Positions 1-8,378 of a stretch of DNA of 64,000 nucleotides are shown one piece after another. This stretch comes from Burkholderia sp. L27(2015) (GTDB lineage Bacteria; Pseudomonadota; Gammaproteobacteria; Burkholderiales; Burkholderiaceae). The DNA is taken from NCBI RefSeq assembly GCF_009765705.1, contig NZ_LMUX01000016.1:866837-930836 (forward strand), in the 5' to 3' direction. The notes below the pieces were generated by a model. That model ran no database searches. It was not told where the DNA came from and saw nothing but the letters and a program-made list of their open reading frames with translations. Within the stretch, counting starts at the first letter, position 1, and each line of letters starts with the position of its first letter. The position numbers and the translations under genes were made by a program.

Positions 1-357
1 AATGGCCGGATCGAAGACCTGCGCTCGGCGGCAGCGGTCGTCAGGGGGCGCCATATCGCGCCCAACGTACGCGCGCTGGTGGTGCCGGGTTCCGGCCTGG
101 TCAAATCGGCGGCACAAGCCGAGGGGCTGCATCGTGTGTTCCTGGATGCGGGGTTCGAGTGGCGCGAACCGGGTTGCTCAATGTGCCTGGCGACCAATGG
201 CGATACGGTGCCCCCCGGCGCGCGCTGTGCATCGACTTCGAACCGGAATTTCGTCGGTCGCCAAGGACCGGAATCGCGTACCCATCTGATGAGTCCGGCG
301 ATGGCGGCGGCCGCGGCCATCGCTGGACGCTTGACCGACGTGCGTAACTATCTCTAG
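1..357 (+). CDS. LeuC-like aconitase-family dehydratase large subunit, C-terminal part (cut by window edge)
   Basis: Only the last 118 codons are inside the window, read in frame from base 1. The segment carries a Cys-x-x-Cys pair (GCSMCL), matching two of the three [4Fe-4S] ligands of 3-isopropylmalate dehydratase large subunits. It also has the family's C-terminal signature ([16 protein letters not shown]). The LeuD-like small subunit follows after 10 bp, so the two would form a heterodimeric hydro-lyase that isomerises or hydrates a malate-type dicarboxylic acid in the cytoplasm. Downstream genes are aldolases and binding proteins, not leuB. A role on another alkylmalate is therefore possible, but the sequence alone cannot separate this from leucine biosynthesis. 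Confidence 0.85.
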   Translation, partial: NGRIEDLRSAAAVVRGRHIAPNVRALVVPGSGLVKSAAQAEGLHRVFLDAGFEWREPGCSMCLATNGDTVPPGARCASTSNRNFVGRQGPESRTHLMSPAMAAAAAIAGRLTDVRNYL

Positions 358-367
358 GGATCCGCTC

Positions 368-973
368 ATGCAACCGTTCTTGCGTCTGGAGGCTGTCGCG
401 CTTCCGCTGCCCGCATCCGATGTCAACACCGACCAGATTATCCCGGCACGGTTTCTGCGCAAGCAACGCGCGGGCGGTTTTGGCCAGTATCTGTTCCATG
501 ACGTACGATTCGATGACCACGAACGCGAGCGCCCGGAATTTGTACTGAATCAGACGCCATACCGGGGCGCAAAAATCCTCGTAGCGGGTCCCAACTTCGG
601 CTGCGGTTCATCGCGCGAGATGGCCGTGTGGGCGCTGGCCGATTACGGCGTGCGTGCATTGATCGCTTCGAGATTCGCCGATATTTTCTATAACAACTGT
701 TTCAGGAACGGCGTGTTACCGGTGGTCTTGCCCGAGGAGGCCGTGCATGCGCTGCTCGAATTGCTGAGGCAAACCCCGGGCAGCATGGTGCAGGTCGATC
801 TCGAAAGCCAACAGGTCACGGCCGGTCCTCATCATTGCCGACATCGATACCGTTTCGAAATCGACGCCTTCAACAAGAAGTGTCTGTTGCAAGGCATCGA
901 TGAAATTGGCTATACCTTGGGCTTCGCCGACCAGATTGCCGCATACGAACGACGCGAAGTTGCAGCACCTTAA
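368..973 (+). CDS. leuD: LeuD-like 3-isopropylmalate dehydratase small subunit
   Basis: This 201-residue protein has the usual LeuD length and swivel-domain motifs: the substrate-loop region 'SDVNTDQIIPARFL' near residues 18-31, 'GPNFGCGSSREMAVWAL' near 74-90, and 'ASRFADIFYNNCFRNGVLP' near 98-116. It partners the large subunit immediately upstream and completes the hydro-lyase active site. The ATG at 368 is the first in frame. A binding-protein gene begins 59 bp downstream on the same strand, so the pair may belong to the catabolic operon that follows. The symbol is given by family. Related paralogues act on dimethylmaleate or citraconate, so leucine synthesis is not proven. Confidence 0.85.
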   Translation: MQPFLRLEAVALPLPASDVNTDQIIPARFLRKQRAGGFGQYLFHDVRFDDHERERPEFVLNQTPYRGAKILVAGPNFGCGSSREMAVWALADYGVRALIASRFADIFYNNCFRNGVLPVVLPEEAVHALLELLRQTPGSMVQVDLESQQVTAGPHHCRHRYRFEIDAFNKKCLLQGIDEIGYTLGFADQIAAYERREVAAP

Positions 974-1032
974 AAAGACATCGGCGGGGCGCTGCGCGCA
1001 CTCGTCGAAACCGATTCATACGGAGACATAAA

Positions 1033-2055
1033 ATGAAAAAATGGTTGCTGGGATGCTGCATGGGTCTGCTGTCGATTGTCGCCGCGTACGCGCAAGGCGG
1101 ACTGGAAAAGACGCATCTGGCGATCGCGAGCACGGGCTCGGTAATTTCCTACTACCCGTTCGAGATCGCTTTGGCGAAAGGGTATTTCAAGGATGAAGGG
1201 CTCGACGTGGAGCGCAGTATGTACCCAGGTGGTCCCCAGACCATGCAAGCGCTGCTGGGCGGTAGCGCCGACATCGTAGTGAGCGCCTACTCGAACACCT
1301 TGACGATGGCAGCCAAACACCAGCATCTGCAAGCCTTTGTGCTGATGATCAAATATCCCGCCTTTGTGCTCGGTATCAGCCGTGCAGGGCAGGCGAAATA
1401 CAAATCGCTGCAAAGCTTGGCGGGCATGAATATCGGCGTGACCTCGCCTGGATCGAGCACCAACATGATTCTTAATTCAATCGCGCAACGCAACGGCGTC
1501 GATGTCAAATCGTATTCGGTGATCGGCGTGGGCGCACAAGCCGGCGCGGCGGCGGCCGTGGAGGATGGGCGCTTGGATGCGCTGGTCGGCATCGACCCGG
1601 TGATCACCATGCTGACCAATAGCAATCAGCTCAAGGTCGTGGCCGACCTGCGCACGGGCCCGGGCACGATGGCCGCGATCGGCAGTGCGACCTACCCGGA
1701 AGGGTCCGTGATGTCGACCACCGAGTTCATCAAGAAGAATCCTCATACCGTGCAGGCGGTCGTCAACGCGATGCTGCGCGCTGAGAAATTCCTGCAAACG
1801 GCCAGCGCGGCGCAGATCGCGGACGCGTTGCCGAAGTCTTACCAGGTCGGCGATCGTGCGCTCTACCTGCAGGCGATCGAGCATACCCGGACGGTGTATT
1901 CGGAAGACGGGCGCTATGACTTGAAAGGCGCTCAGGCAGTACTCAAGGTGTTGGCAGGCTCGGATCCGTCGATCGCCGCCGTGCAAAACCAGATCGATGT
2001 GCCGGCCACCTTTACGAACCAATTTGTCGATGCGGCTACGGTCAAACAGCCTTGA
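1033..2055 (+). CDS. ABC transporter periplasmic substrate-binding protein, TauA/SsuA/NMT1-like (module copy 1)
   Basis: This 340-residue protein has a Sec signal peptide (MKKWLLGCCMGLLSIVAAYA) and the layout of NMT1/SsuA-type binding proteins: 'FEIALAKGYFKDEGLDVE' near residue 43, 'GGPQTMQALLGGSADIV' near 65, and 'LAGMNIGVTSPGSSTNM' near 129. It should bind a small organic solute in the periplasm. GGAGA lies 7 bp before the ATG. No permease or ATPase of this transporter class is present nearby. An aldolase and an amidohydrolase follow, and the whole trio is repeated from 4128, where the binding protein is clearly paralogous. The ligand is unknown, probably the aromatic or carboxylic compound the downstream enzymes process. 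Confidence 0.85.
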   Translation: MKKWLLGCCMGLLSIVAAYAQGGLEKTHLAIASTGSVISYYPFEIALAKGYFKDEGLDVERSMYPGGPQTMQALLGGSADIVVSAYSNTLTMAAKHQHLQAFVLMIKYPAFVLGISRAGQAKYKSLQSLAGMNIGVTSPGSSTNMILNSIAQRNGVDVKSYSVIGVGAQAGAAAAVEDGRLDALVGIDPVITMLTNSNQLKVVADLRTGPGTMAAIGSATYPEGSVMSTTEFIKKNPHTVQAVVNAMLRAEKFLQTASAAQIADALPKSYQVGDRALYLQAIEHTRTVYSEDGRYDLKGAQAVLKVLAGSDPSIAAVQNQIDVPATFTNQFVDAATVKQP

Positions 2056-2063
2056 GGCAATGC

Positions 2064-2094
2064 GCATAAGGCATACGGCATAAGGCATAAGGCA
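2064..2094 (+). repeat. 7-bp tandem repeat GCATAAG, about 4.4 copies
   Basis: Four adjacent 7-mers (GCATAAG, GCATACG, GCATAAG, GCATAAG) plus a partial GCA occupy the spacer between the first binding-protein gene and its aldolase. One copy has an A-to-C change. The equivalent spacer in the second module (5169-5229) lacks it. No function is evident. It may be a polymerase-slippage tract. Confidence 0.8.
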
Positions 2095-2160
2095 CTGAGC
2101 ATGCCGAAGGCCGCGCGCACCCGCCGCAACTCCGTTCAACTCATCGGGAACATCGACACC

Positions 2161-2934
2161 ATGCAAACTGGAAATCCTTTCAAAGTCGCCATTGCCGCGC
2201 GTCAACGGCAGATCGGCCTGTGGTTGAGCATGGCCAACAGCTATGCCGCGGAGATTTGCGCCAACGCGGGGTTCGACTGGGTGCTCATCGACGGCGAACA
2301 TGCGCCCAACGATTTGCGTACCATCCTCGCGCAGTTGCAAGCGCTGGCCGGCTATCCCGTGCATGCGGTGGTGCGCCCGCCCGTGGGTGAAACCTACATC
2401 ATCAAGCAGTTGCTCGATATCGGCGTGCGCTCGTTGCTCGTGCCCATGGTAGACACGGCAGAACAGGCGCGTCAGTTGGTGGCTGCGGTGCGTTATCCGC
2501 CGCAGGGCATTCGTGGCGTCGGCGCGCGGATGTCGCGCGCATCGAGCTTTGGATATCGGGGCGATTATGTCCATACCGCGAACCAGGAAGTCTGCCTGCT
2601 GGTCCAGATCGAGTCGGCGCAGGCCCTCGACAATATCGAAGAAATCGCCGCCGTCGAGGGTATCGACGGCATGTTCGTCGGTCCCGCCGATCTGGCGGCG
2701 TCGCTCGGTCACACCGGGAACCCCGCGCATCCGAGCGTCAAAGCCGCGGTCGATGGCGCGCTGCGGCGCATTGCCGCGGCGGGCAAGCCGACCGGCATCA
2801 TCGCGTTCAGCAGCGAAGACACGCAGCGTTTTCTCGACCTCGACACGACGTTCATCGCCGTGGGCGCCGATGCCGCGCTGCTTGCGCAAGGAGCGCGTGC
2901 GCTGGTGACGCAATTCATCGGGGCGCGCAAATGA
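2161..2934 (+). CDS. HpcH/HpaI-family class II aldolase (module copy 1)
   Basis: This 257-residue TIM-barrel aldolase cleaves 4-hydroxy-2-oxo acids to pyruvate plus an aldehyde in a metal-dependent reaction. Family residues are visible: the general-base His in 'LIDGEHAPND' (about His47), Arg in 'VVRPP' (about Arg72), and metal ligands Glu in 'QIES' (about Glu151) and Asp in 'GPADLAASLG' (about Asp177). I start at 2161 because the paralogue at 5230 begins at the same point (MATDNPFK versus MQTGNPFK). An ATG 60 bp upstream only adds an unrelated basic leader. The gene lies between the binding protein and the amidohydrolase of module copy 1. The substrate is not determinable from sequence. Confidence 0.9.
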   Translation: MQTGNPFKVAIAARQRQIGLWLSMANSYAAEICANAGFDWVLIDGEHAPNDLRTILAQLQALAGYPVHAVVRPPVGETYIIKQLLDIGVRSLLVPMVDTAEQARQLVAAVRYPPQGIRGVGARMSRASSFGYRGDYVHTANQEVCLLVQIESAQALDNIEEIAAVEGIDGMFVGPADLAASLGHTGNPAHPSVKAAVDGALRRIAAAGKPTGIIAFSSEDTQRFLDLDTTFIAVGADAALLAQGARALVTQFIGARK

Positions 2935-2986
2935 GGCGCAGCGCTGGCCCTGCGGTTTGCGTTACGGCACGCGCCGGCATTGGAGC

Positions 2987-4030
2987 ATGCGTGTGACGCC
3001 CGCCAGCTCACCGCACAATGTCATACGTCCCGAGTGGCTCGCGCTGCACCGCGAAGCGATACTCGAACCCGATCTGGTTATCGTCGACCCGCATCATCAT
3101 CTATGGGAGCGGGCCGGTTATCGCTATTTCCCACTCGATCTGCTGGACGACGTGAATAGCGGCCACCGGATCTGCTCCACCATATACGTGCAAAGCCGTT
3201 CGATGTTGCGCGCCCGGGGGCCCGCCGCGATGGCGCCGCTGGGCGAAGTCGAATTCGCCAATGGTGCCGCTGCGATCGGCGCGGCGGCGCAATATGGCCC
3301 GACGCGCATTTGCCATGGCATTGTCGGCGGTGCCGACTTGTCGTCAGGCGATGCCGTTATACCAGTGCTGGAAGCCATGATCCGCATCGCTGGCACGCGC
3401 TTGTGCGGCATGCGCAACGCGGTTGCTTGGCACGCGGATCCGGCCGTAGCATCCACTACCGCAAGCGTACCGGCTGCACTGATGAGTCATGCCGGTTTTC
3501 GGCGCGGCGCGGCCGCTTTGGCCCGCTTCGGGCTGGCGCTCGACGCCTGGGCTTACCACACCCAGCTCGACGAGCTCTACGAGCTTGCCCGCTCGATCCC
3601 CGATGTGATCGTGGTGATCGATCATTTCGGCGGCCCGATCGGCGCCGGCCCTTATGCGCATGCACGCGATGCCATGCTCACGGACTGGCGCCGGGCGATG
3701 CAACGCCTCGCTACGCTGCCCAACACTCGCGTAAAGCTGGGCGGCGGCGGCATGCCGGTGCTCGGTTTCGGTTTTGAGCGCGAGCCGGTGCCACCCGATT
3801 CGATGCGGCTCGCGCAAGCGATTCGTCCGTACGTCGAAGACTGCATCGAATGGTTCGGCGTCCAGCGCTGCATGTTCGAAAGCAATTTCCCTGTCGACAA
3901 AGGCATGTTCAGCTATCACGTCGTGTGGAACGCTTTCAAGCGCATTGCGCAGGGCGCTTCGCCCGACGAAAAGGCGGCGCTGTTCAGCGGCACTGCGCAG
4001 GCAACCTATCGGCTCACATCCGAGGCATAA
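2987..4030 (+). CDS. COG3618-type amidohydrolase/lactonase (amidohydrolase 2 family), module copy 1
   Basis: This 347-residue TIM-barrel metal hydrolase is of the family that includes 2-pyrone-4,6-dicarboxylate lactonase. The N-terminal metal site is 'VDPHHHLWE' near residues 27-35. Further candidate ligands are His in 'VVIDHFGGP' and Asp in 'ESNFPVDKG'. I chose ATG 2987 over TTG 2957 because the second copy (6136) starts at the matching position before 'RPEWLAL'. It follows the aldolase by 52 bp and probably hydrolyses a ring or ester intermediate to feed it. The 'HHHLWERxxxRYxxxDLLDDVNSGH' stretch is shared with copy 2 and sets the pair apart from generic family members. Confidence 0.8.
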   Translation: MRVTPASSPHNVIRPEWLALHREAILEPDLVIVDPHHHLWERAGYRYFPLDLLDDVNSGHRICSTIYVQSRSMLRARGPAAMAPLGEVEFANGAAAIGAAAQYGPTRICHGIVGGADLSSGDAVIPVLEAMIRIAGTRLCGMRNAVAWHADPAVASTTASVPAALMSHAGFRRGAAALARFGLALDAWAYHTQLDELYELARSIPDVIVVIDHFGGPIGAGPYAHARDAMLTDWRRAMQRLATLPNTRVKLGGGGMPVLGFGFEREPVPPDSMRLAQAIRPYVEDCIEWFGVQRCMFESNFPVDKGMFSYHVVWNAFKRIAQGASPDEKAALFSGTAQATYRLTSEA

Positions 4031-4127
4031 GGAGGGCAGGGAACGCCGGGGCATGAGACGCGAAGAGGCAAGAGTCTGAACCATGCCGTGGGGCATGGCG
4101 ACAGCACGTGGGCCAGGAGACAAGACA

Positions 4128-5168
4128 ATGAAAAAAGCATGCGCGGCACTATGGTTGACGGCGCTGACCGTGATCGGGCTACCCGTGGCCCACGCTGAGC
4201 AGGGTCTGGAGAAGACGCATATCGACATCGCTACGGTGGGCGCGGTGATGGATTATCTGCCGGTCGATATCGCGATCAGCCAGGGGTACTTCAAGGACGA
4301 AGGGCTCGAGGTAGAACGCAGCATGTTCCCCGGCGGCCCCAAGGTGCTGCAGTCGATGCTGGGCGGCACGGCGGACTTCGGCTCGAGCGCCTACTCCAAT
4401 ACGCTGACGATGGCCGCCAAGGGGCAGAAAGTAGTGGCTGTCGCGTTGATGGCGCGTTACCCCGGTTATGTGTTCGGTATCTCGCGCAGGGGCCAGGCGA
4501 AATATGCCACGCTGAAAGATCTCGCGGGCATGCAACTCGGCGTGACGTCGCCGGGCTCGAGTAATCACCTGGTGCTCGATTACATCGCATCCAAAGCGGG
4601 CGTCGACTTGAAGAGCTTTTCGGTGATCGGCGTGGGCGCGGAAGCTGGCGCTGCCGCTGCGGTTCGCCAGGGGCAAATCGACGGGTTGATCAGCGTCGAC
4701 CCGGTCATCACGATGCTGACTTCGAGCCATGATCTCAAGGTGGTTGCCGACATGCGCACGGCCGAGGGCACTCGCGCGGCACTGGGTAGCGCCGAATATC
4801 CGGAGGCCTCGATCCTGACCACGGCCGATTTCATCGCGAAGAATCCGCACACGGTGCAGGCCGTCGTCAACGCGATCGTGCGCGCCGAAAAATTCCTGCA
4901 GACTGCCACGCCCGAGCAAGTGACCGCTGCGCTGCCGGTGGCTTATCAGCTCGGCAACCGGTCTTTATTCATCGAAGCCTACAAGAATTCGCGGCCCATT
5001 TTCTCGGCCGATGGCCGCTTCGATGCCAGTGGGCCGACCACTGTGCTCAATGTGTTGTCAGGATTCGACAAAGACCTCGCCGCGGCGAAGAGCCGCATCG
5101 ATGTTCCAGCAACCTACACGAACCGCTTCGTCGACGCAGCGGCGGCGAACGCCGCTGCGCGCAAGTAA
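4128..5168 (+). CDS. ABC transporter periplasmic substrate-binding protein, TauA/SsuA/NMT1-like (module copy 2)
   Basis: This 346-residue paralogue of the 1033-2055 protein is collinear over its whole length. It shares 'QGLEKTH', 'GYFKDEGLEVERSMFPGGP', 'NTLTMAAK', 'LGVTSPGSS', 'FSVIGVGAEAGAAAAV', 'IDVPATYTNRFVDAA' and neighbouring blocks. The signal peptide runs to about residue 24 (VAHAEQG). The start at 4128 has AGGAGA 7 bp upstream. An earlier ATG at 4083 would put 15 hydrophilic residues before the signal and is unlikely. Like copy 1 it has no cognate permease or ATPase in the window. Divergence spread across the ligand-facing loops suggests a related but distinct ligand. Confidence 0.85.
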   Translation: MKKACAALWLTALTVIGLPVAHAEQGLEKTHIDIATVGAVMDYLPVDIAISQGYFKDEGLEVERSMFPGGPKVLQSMLGGTADFGSSAYSNTLTMAAKGQKVVAVALMARYPGYVFGISRRGQAKYATLKDLAGMQLGVTSPGSSNHLVLDYIASKAGVDLKSFSVIGVGAEAGAAAAVRQGQIDGLISVDPVITMLTSSHDLKVVADMRTAEGTRAALGSAEYPEASILTTADFIAKNPHTVQAVVNAIVRAEKFLQTATPEQVTAALPVAYQLGNRSLFIEAYKNSRPIFSADGRFDASGPTTVLNVLSGFDKDLAAAKSRIDVPATYTNRFVDAAAANAAARK

Positions 5169-5229
5169 AGCGCATCGCACCGCCCACTCCCGGCCGCTTG
5201 GCGGCCTTCATTGCAAAGGACTCACACGC

Positions 5230-6000
5230 ATGGCAACCGACAATCCCTTCAAGGCAGCACTACAGGCCGACCGCCGGCAGATCGGTTTGTGGCTCAGCAT
5301 GGCCAACCCTTACAGCGCGGAGATTTGCGCCAACACCGGTTTCGATTGGGTGTTGATCGATGGTGAACATTCCCCGAACGACCTGCGCTCGATACTGGGG
5401 CAATTGCAGGTGCTCGCCGCGCATCCCGTGCACGCCGTCGTGCGACCGCCGGCCGGCGAAACCTACATGATCAAGCAACTGCTGGACATCGGCGCGCAGA
5501 CCTTGCTGGTGCCGATGGTCGACACAGCAGAGCAGGCACGGCAACTGGTGGCCGCGGTACGCTATCCGCCCGAGGGCATCCGCGGTGTCGGCGCGCGTTT
5601 GGCGCGTGCGTCGGGTTTTAACGCGCAGGCTGACTACCTGCGCATCGCCAACGATCGCACCTGCTTACTGGTGCAGATCGAATCGGTCGCGGGCCTGGAA
5701 AATCTCGACGAGATCGCGCGCGTGGATGGCGTCGACGGCGTCTTTATCGGGCCTTCGGATCTGTCGGCGGCGCTGGGCTATATCGGCAATGCTGCGCATC
5801 CCACCGTACAGGCCGCCATCGCTGATGCGCTTGCACGCATCGCCGCGGCCGGCAAGCCTTCGGGTATCCTGTCGTTGAACCCTGACGAAGCACAGCGCTA
5901 CATTGACCTGGGGGCGCGGTTCATCGCCGTGGGGGCCGATGTCGCGCTACTGACGCAAGCCGCGCGGGCATTGTCGGCGCGCTTCACGCAAGCGCGCTAA
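5230..6000 (+). CDS. HpcH/HpaI-family class II aldolase (module copy 2)
   Basis: This 256-residue aldolase is closely paralogous to the 2161-2934 gene. Long stretches such as 'QIGLWLSMAN', 'AEICAN', 'PVHAVVRPP', 'LLVPMVDTAEQARQLVAAV' and 'AVRYPP' are identical or nearly so. The His in 'DGEHSPND', the Arg in 'VVRPP', the Glu in 'QIES' and the Asp in 'GPSDLSAALG' are all kept, so it should be active. AAAGGA lies 9 bp before ATG 5230. The longer frame reaching back to 5011 overlaps the previous gene and is rejected. It is the middle gene of the second binding-protein/aldolase/amidohydrolase module. Confidence 0.9.
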   Translation: MATDNPFKAALQADRRQIGLWLSMANPYSAEICANTGFDWVLIDGEHSPNDLRSILGQLQVLAAHPVHAVVRPPAGETYMIKQLLDIGAQTLLVPMVDTAEQARQLVAAVRYPPEGIRGVGARLARASGFNAQADYLRIANDRTCLLVQIESVAGLENLDEIARVDGVDGVFIGPSDLSAALGYIGNAAHPTVQAAIADALARIAAAGKPSGILSLNPDEAQRYIDLGARFIAVGADVALLTQAARALSARFTQAR

Positions 6001-6059
6001 ACCTAAGCCGCGCACACGACGTCCCAGCGGCTCTGGATATTGCGTGCGCATTGAAACCT

Positions 6060-6118
6060 CTTGCATCAAAGCCGCTAGCATTTAAAAGTACAGCTTCAAA
6101 GCCTCCAGCTTCAAAACG
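6060..6118 (+). repeat. degenerate direct repeat of CTTCAAAGCC-type units in module-2 spacer
   Basis: The 135-bp spacer between the second aldolase and second amidohydrolase contains imperfect repeats: CTTGCATCAAAGCC, then AGCTTCAAAGCC, then AGCTTCAAAACG. They end a few bases before the AAGGGA ribosome-binding site of the amidohydrolase. Copies are imperfect and no role is evident. Confidence 0.45.
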
Positions 6119-6135
6119 TTCTAAGGGAACGCGTC

Positions 6136-7176
6136 ATGCACATCGTCACCATGCCCCATTGTCCCGTGCGGCCCGAATGGCTTGCGCTACGTCGTGAGGA
6201 GATTATCGAGCCGTCGCTGCGCATCGTGGATGCCCACCATCACCTGTGGGAGCGGCAGGGCAGCCGGTACCTGGTGCACGACCTGTTTGACGATGTCAAC
6301 AGCGGGCACAATGTGTGCGCCACCGTGTTCATCCAGAATCGCGCGATGCTGCGTGCCGACGGTCCGCCCGAAATGGCGCCCGTGGGCGAAGTCGAGTTTG
6401 CCAATGGCGCCGCGGCGTTCGGTGCGAGCGGATTGTATGGGCCTGCGCGCGTATGCACGGCGATCGTCGCCGGCGCCGATCTCACGCTGGGCGATGGCGT
6501 GATGCCTGTACTGGAGGCGATGGCGGCCACGGCGGGCGCGCGCTTGCGCGGCATACGCAATGCCGTGGTTTGGCACGAGCACCCGGCAGTACGTTCGAGC
6601 ACGATGTCTCCACCACGGGGTTTGCTCGCTGACGCCGCGTTTCGTCGTGGAGTTGCGGCGCTTGCGCGGTTTGAACTCGCGCTCGATATCTGGGCTTATC
6701 ACACGCAGTTAGATGAAATCTATGAGTTGGCACGGGCGCATCCGCAAGTGCCGGTCATCGTCGACCATTTTGGCGGCCCGATCGGAGTCGGGCCCTATGC
6801 CGCGCAGCATTCAGAGATGCTGGTCGAGTGGCGAGCTGGGATGGCGCGCCTGGCGAGCTTGCCTAATACGCTCGTTAAGCTTGGCGGCGGCGGCATGCCG
6901 GTGTTAGGTTTTGGCTTCGAGCAGGGGGCCAATCCGCCGGCTTCGCAGCAACTCGCCGATGCATGGCGCACCTACTTCGATGTTTGCGTCGACCTGTTCG
7001 GCGTGCACCGTTGCATGTTCGAGAGCAATTTCCCGGTCGACAAAGGCATGTTCAGTTATCACGTGCTGTGGAATGCGTTCAAGCGTTTGGCGGCCGGTGC
7101 CTCTGCCGCCGAGAAGACGGCACTGTTCAGCGGTACCGCCGAGCGCGTATACCGTATCGCTACGGCCGCCGACTGA
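6136..7176 (+). CDS. COG3618-type amidohydrolase/lactonase, module copy 2
   Basis: This 346-residue paralogue of the 2987-4030 enzyme is collinear from 'RPEWLALRREEII' to the C-terminus. It keeps 'VDAHHHLWER', the 'WAYHTQLDE(I/L)YELAR' helix, 'DHFGGPIGVGPYA', 'KLGGGGMPVLGFGFE' and 'FESNFPVDKGMFSYHV'. All putative metal ligands of copy 1 are retained. AAGGGA precedes the ATG by about 7 bp. It closes the second module. After it, 281 bp without a gene lead to the next unit. Specificity is unknown; I infer that it hydrolyses an intermediate upstream of the aldolase step. Confidence 0.8.
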   Translation: MHIVTMPHCPVRPEWLALRREEIIEPSLRIVDAHHHLWERQGSRYLVHDLFDDVNSGHNVCATVFIQNRAMLRADGPPEMAPVGEVEFANGAAAFGASGLYGPARVCTAIVAGADLTLGDGVMPVLEAMAATAGARLRGIRNAVVWHEHPAVRSSTMSPPRGLLADAAFRRGVAALARFELALDIWAYHTQLDEIYELARAHPQVPVIVDHFGGPIGVGPYAAQHSEMLVEWRAGMARLASLPNTLVKLGGGGMPVLGFGFEQGANPPASQQLADAWRTYFDVCVDLFGVHRCMFESNFPVDKGMFSYHVLWNAFKRLAAGASAAEKTALFSGTAERVYRIATAAD

Positions 7177-7310
7177 TACTAGATCACTGAGACGAAGCGG
7201 CGAGGGCGTAGTGTCCCGCGCTCGTGCTATGCCTCGGGCGGCACCAGTCACAAGCCTCGCGTCGTCGGGGCGTCGGCTTGTCAGGTTGTCAGCTCATCGT
7301 TGGTGGTATA

Positions 7311-7332
7311 TTCTAAATCGATCGATCTAAAA
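7311..7332. promoter_or_regulatory. candidate TetR-family operator upstream of the panE-like gene
   Basis: A 22-bp imperfect palindrome centred on CGATCG (7319-7324) pairs at 9 of 11 positions. The left part, TATTCTAAATCGATCG (7309-7324), recurs with one change at 9052-9067 upstream of the adjacent TetR gene. CGATCG-centred sites are typical of several TetR regulators. It lies about 125 bp before the panE-like ATG. Confidence 0.6.
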
Positions 7333-7457
7333 GTAATATGATGACGACGATGATGCAAGACGGGGTACAAACCGACATCGACGACATCTCAGGATGCTGT
7401 CGAAACGCGTCGCAGGTCGGCACATAGAAATGATCTAACGTAGTCTTGGAGACACTG

Positions 7458-8378
7458 ATGAAAATCGCAGTATTAGGTACCGGCGGCGTGGGTGGCTACT
7501 TTGGCGGACGGCTTGCCGCTTCGGGCTCCGACGTCACGTTTGTGGCGCGTGGCGCACATCTTGAGGCAATCCGTAAAAATGGCCTGCGGGTTATCAGCCC
7601 ACGCGGCGACATGCATCTGCAGAACGCCAATGTTGTCGACGACATCGCCAAGGTTGGCGCGGTCGACCTGGTGATCGTGGCCGTGAAGCTGTGGGACACG
7701 GAAAAAGTGGCGCCGACGCTCAAGCCCCTGGTCGATCAGGGCGCAGCCATTGTTTCGTTCCAGAACGGCGTGCACAAAGACGAAATATTGCGCAAGCATC
7801 TGCCCGCCAAATCCCTCATCGGCGGTGTCGGTTATATCGCAGCGGTGATCAGCGAGCCCGGGGTCGTCACCCACAGCGGCCAAATGCAGGGCCTGACCTT
7901 CGGCGAGTACGACGGTACGAAATCCGCGCGGGTACAAGCGCTGTTCGAAGCGTGCCAGAAGGGGGGCATCGATGCGCAAGTCAGCGACGCGATCGAACGC
8001 GTGATCTGGGAAAAATTTGTGTTCCTGGTCGGGCTCTCGGGCACGACCGCGACGATTCGCCGACCGATCGGCGAAATACGCGAAAACCCGCAGACACGTG
8101 CGTTCTTGTTGAACGTGATGCGTGAGGTGGTGGAGATTGGGCGGGCCAAGGGCGTTCCGCTTGCGGCCGACTTTGCCGAGAATCGGCTCGCATTCTGCGA
8201 TACCTTGCCGGCAACCATGACCGCGTCCATGGCCCACGATCTGGAGCGTGGCAACCGTTTGGAACTGCCCTGGCTTAGCGGCGGTGTTGCCGAGTTCGGT
8301 CAGTCACTGGGTATAGCGACCCCGTTCAATCAAGCGATCTCGGACATCCTCGCGATTTACGCACCGGGCAAGCGCTGA
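7458..8378 (+). CDS. 2-dehydropantoate 2-reductase family protein (ketopantoate reductase-like)
   Basis: This 306-residue cytoplasmic NAD(P)H-dependent reductase has an N-terminal Rossmann motif 'AVLGTGGVGGYFGGRLA' (GxGxxG at about residues 7-12). The C-terminal helical domain contains 'WEKFVFLVGLSGTTA', with the conserved catalytic Lys, and 'SMAHDLERGNRLELPWLSG'. Family members reduce ketopantoate to pantoate, but many are catabolic 2-oxoacid or beta-keto reductases. I start at ATG 7458, with TTGGAG 7 bp upstream; the TTG at 7446 is part of that site. A TetR gene faces it tail-to-tail and overlaps its end by 22 bp. The shared palindromes suggest TetR control and a catabolic rather than housekeeping role, so no panE symbol is assigned. 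Confidence 0.8.
   Translation: MKIAVLGTGGVGGYFGGRLAASGSDVTFVARGAHLEAIRKNGLRVISPRGDMHLQNANVVDDIAKVGAVDLVIVAVKLWDTEKVAPTLKPLVDQGAAIVSFQNGVHKDEILRKHLPAKSLIGGVGYIAAVISEPGVVTHSGQMQGLTFGEYDGTKSARVQALFEACQKGGIDAQVSDAIERVIWEKFVFLVGLSGTTATIRRPIGEIRENPQTRAFLLNVMREVVEIGRAKGVPLAADFAENRLAFCDTLPATMTASMAHDLERGNRLELPWLSGGVAEFGQSLGIATPFNQAISDILAIYAPGKR

Noticed and set aside
1477-2913. Very long antisense open frames (1477-2913 minus, 3344-4228 minus, 14061-15362 plus frame 3, 28863-30032 plus, 30171-32321 plus)
   Set aside because: They lie opposite or out of frame to genes with clear family motifs and translate to Arg/His/Ala-rich sequence without domains. They are shadows of GC-rich codon bias.
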